Assembly: GCA_965249645.1 (NCBI GenBank)
Contig: CBDFML010000009.1
Coordinates: 310,001-374,000 of the forward strand
DNA length: 64,000 bases
Source: CAVOEB01 sp965249645
GTDB lineage: Bacteria; Pseudomonadota; Alphaproteobacteria; UBA828; JAPUJA01
Direction: 5' to 3'
Below are positions 61,882-64,000 of this stretch, piece after piece. How positions within the stretch are numbered: the stretch's first letter is position 1; the number at the start of each line of letters is the position of its first letter. The translations under genes were made by a program, and so were the position numbers. The notes beneath the pieces were generated by a model. The model worked only from the letters and a program-made list of their open reading frames with translations, was not told the origin of the DNA and searched no databases.

Positions 61882-64000
61882 TCAACATGCGGCCTCCTCG
61901 GCGGCAAATTCGGGCGGTTGGGCCGCGATGTCGGCGGCCGATGCCGGCGTGGCGAAGCGCTTGAGCGTGACCGGCTTGCGCCTCTCGTCGCAGGTGAAGC
62001 CCTGGGACGAGCCGTTCTTGACGATGCAGATATTGCTTCGGCAGGCGGCCATGATGGCATCGCGAAGGGTCTGGCTGACCCGTTGATGACCGCCGCCGTC
62101 CGACTGTCGGTATCTTGCAAAACGCTTGTCGTCGCTCCACGCGAGCAGCCTGGCCGCCGCGTTCAGGGTAATCTCGGGATCGCCCACGCGCGCCAGGAGA
62201 CAGGCGATGACCGTGCGATGAAGATCGTCATCGCCGTCATCGAGCTCGGATGTCTCCAGCGCCTCCGGAACCAGGACCCCGACTTCGTCGTCGTTGGCGA
62301 TGGTGACGCTTTCGCGGCGAAACCAACGGGCCCTGTCGGTGATGAGCGCGACATTGGCCTTGGCATCGTCGAGACGGACATAAAGGCGACGGTCCTCTTC
62401 CGCGACGCCATGGCGCTCGGCGTCCCTGGCGCTCATCGAGAACAGCGTCTGGACGATGCGCGCGACGCCGGTGAGCGCGCTGGCGCCGCGCGCGGTGTTC
62501 ATGTTGCCGGCGTGCCCGTCGCTCGAGCCCTGGGGCGGCTTGGCCGTGTGGTGCACCAGCATGACGGCGCAATCGCCCTTGCGGGCGATCTCCCGGAACA
62601 TCGCCGCCACCGCCTTGATCTCGGCGTTCGCGTTCTCGTTGACCTCGTGGGTCTCGACGAAGGGATCGACGACAAAGAGGCCGATCCCGTGCTCGCGAAC
62701 CTGCGATGCGCAGGCATCGACATCGGGAAGGCGGATCACGTTGCCCTCACGGTCTGCCCGGGCCACCAGAAGCGGCCGGTCGGCGCCGCTGTTAAGCGCG
62801 AGCCGTCCCCCTACTTCATCGAACGGGATGTCCCAGTATTGCAAGACGGCGGCGAGCCGCCGCTTGAGCTCGTCGGCGTCATCTTCATTGTTGTAGATCC
62901 AGGCCTTCGCCTGCTCATGAACATCCTGGCCGGTGATCGCGCACCCGGTGACCACGGCGACCGCCTGCTCGATGCCGAGGGTCGATTTGCCGACCCCGGG
63001 CGGCGCTACCTGAACGGTGACGCTGCCGCGCAGGAGCGAACGCCCCAGCAACCAGCACCGGCGCGGCAACATAGCGACGTTGAGATTTTCGATGAAGGAG
63101 GCCTTCAGGGGACCCTGAACCTCCTCCGCCCGGCCGACCTCGTGGGTGGGGTTCGGTGCGTTCCACTTCGCCCGCCCGCCTCCGATCATGCGGGCGACCT
63201 CGCGGCGGGTCTGCTCGATGGTATAGCTCGGCAGCGTGAGCGCCTCGGCGGCGGTCAGGATCTCGTCATCGGACCAGCCGCGGGCGATCCAGTGGCCGGT
63301 GAGCCGAACCAGGTTGTTGTGCCAATGGTCGCCCGCGCGGATGGCGGCGAGGCAGGCCTCCACCGTCACGCCATCGAACTCGGAGCCGATATTGAGGCCG
63401 TTCTTGGGCGCGGGGACCGCCTCTGGGCCGGACAAAGTCTCCGTTTCGGGTGGGAAGGCCTTGGCGAGCTGGCCCGGGTAGTATTGGCGCGGCCGCACAT
63501 CGTCGAAGACAAGGAACTCGGTCCGCTCGATGACCCGGCCGGGCTTGACCGGCCAGGCGATGGAGCCTCCCAGGCGCAGCACGCGGCCCGGGTTGACGAC
63601 CGAGGCATCGCCGCCGAGCGCGGCCGCCAATGCCCGGTTCTGGCGCTGGCAGGCTTGCGGATCGAGCTCGGGCGTTTCCTGCCGCCAGAGCATCTGCGCC
63701 CGGACATGCGGATGTCGCCCGGTCACCACCACCGCGGTCGGTGGACAGCCCCGGTGACGGTAGTTCACCCGGGCCGTCGCGATCACGTCGTCGTCGAGAT
63801 CGACATAGAAGGCGGTGAGCGCCAGGAAGTCCTCGTCCTTGCAGCGGCCGAAGGGGGCTATATCCGGCTTGCGCAGGGCCTGGCCGACATAGACGTTCTG
63901 ACCAGGCACCCGGTTCTCGCTCAAGGCGCGTTCGACCAGTTCCTCGATCTCGTCGGTGCCGAAGATCGCGGCGTGCCGGAGCCGTCCGCCGTCACGGTCC
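61882..64000 (-). CDS. primase-helicase: RepB-like primase domain fused to RepA-like AAA ATPase (5' end missing)
   Basis: At least 706 codons; the frame is open to the right edge. The visible N-terminal part is a RepB-type primase or archaeo-eukaryotic primase-like domain, with RHAAIFGTDEIEELVERAL, TAFYVDLDDDV and QRQNRALAAALGGDASVVNP. The central region (about 290-500) is a RepA/DnaB-like ATPase: VAPPGVGKSTLGIEQAVAV (Walker A), IGLFVVDPFVETHEV (Walker B) and AVMLVHHTAK. A short C-terminal winged-helix-like region follows. It would start phage DNA replication. The repeat array just beyond its stop is a possible origin. Confidence 0.88.
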   Translation of the reverse strand, partial: DRDGGRLRHAAIFGTDEIEELVERALSENRVPGQNVYVGQALRKPDIAPFGRCKDEDFLALTAFYVDLDDDVIATARVNYRHRGCPPTAVVVTGRHPHVRAQMLWRQETPELDPQACQRQNRALAAALGGDASVVNPGRVLRLGGSIAWPVKPGRVIERTEFLVFDDVRPRQYYPGQLAKAFPPETETLSGPEAVPAPKNGLNIGSEFDGVTVEACLAAIRAGDHWHNNLVRLTGHWIARGWSDDEILTAAEALTLPSYTIEQTRREVARMIGGGRAKWNAPNPTHEVGRAEEVQGPLKASFIENLNVAMLPRRCWLLGRSLLRGSVTVQVAPPGVGKSTLGIEQAVAVVTGCAITGQDVHEQAKAWIYNNEDDADELKRRLAAVLQYWDIPFDEVGGRLALNSGADRPLLVARADREGNVIRLPDVDACASQVREHGIGLFVVDPFVETHEVNENANAEIKAVAAMFREIARKGDCAVMLVHHTAKPPQGSSDGHAGNMNTARGASALTGVARIVQTLFSMSARDAERHGVAEEDRRLYVRLDDAKANVALITDRARWFRRESVTIANDDEVGVLVPEALETSELDDGDDDLHRTVIACLLARVGDPEITLNAAARLLAWSDDKRFARYRQSDGGGHQRVSQTLRDAIMAACRSNICIVKNGSSQGFTCDERRKPVTLKRFATPASAADIAAQPPEFAAEEAAC

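Noticed and set aside
61625..62140. 171-codon minus-strand frame over the TGTGCGA array
   Set aside because: Its first half is the primase-helicase gene in the wrong frame and its second half is the repeat array; Arg/Pro/His-rich and unsupported.

Overview
The window comes from a GC-rich alphaproteobacterium, probably of the Rhodospirillales or a neighbouring order. This rests on a DivK-type regulator at the left edge, an alphaproteobacterial 16S rRNA ending GGATCACCTCCTTTCT, and the rrn order 16S, tRNA-Ile, tRNA-Ala, 23S, 5S, tRNA-fMet. No species can be named from the sequence alone.

Region 1 (1-10.5 kb) is ordinary chromosome. It holds the start of divK, an acyltransferase fused to a cyclic-nucleotide-binding domain, and a run of genes for importing and oxidising a small, possibly amine-type, substrate. 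That run comprises two PotBC-like permeases, a divergent Tat-exported binding protein, a Rieske oxygenase, an M24 peptidase, a phytanoyl-CoA-type dioxygenase, an SDR and a two-domain VOC protein. No transporter ATPase is present.

Region 2 (10.6-16.24 kb) is a complete rrn operon ending in a strong intrinsic terminator just after tRNA-fMet.

Region 3 (16.3-29.2 kb) is a mobile, decaying island next to tRNA-fMet. Two non-contiguous tyrosine-recombinase remnants flank an orphan gene that may be chorismate-lyase-like. A two-partner secretion locus follows: an FhaC/ShlB transporter, then a 2,044-residue haemagglutinin-like TpsA with a variable C-terminus that looks like a CDI effector. Behind it lie two paralogous immunity-like genes, a short open frame, and a further small immunity-like gene split by an IS1595-family element.

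Region 4 (29.4-64 kb, running off the right edge) is a siphovirus-type prophage. Its late module is entirely on the minus strand, from TerS and TerL leftward through portal, protease-capsid fusion, tail genes, tape measure, an RCC1-repeat tail protein and the TipJ-type tip protein to holin-like and lysozyme genes. The early region has a truncated DNA methyltransferase and a plus-strand operon of MoxR ATPase, unknown protein, and metallopeptidase-VWA protein. Beyond it are a DNA methylase, a terminator-insulated 46-residue membrane protein, a RuvC-like resolvase and a primase-helicase. Non-phage-like cargo (pabBC and a truncated hydrolase) sits between terminase and methyltransferase. Two short dense repeat arrays, GGTGCGCACC upstream of terS and TGTGCGA beside the primase-helicase gene, are the most striking undescribed structures. 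Two single-base frameshifts, the broken integrases and the truncated methyltransferase suggest a defective prophage, although assembly error could explain the frameshifts.
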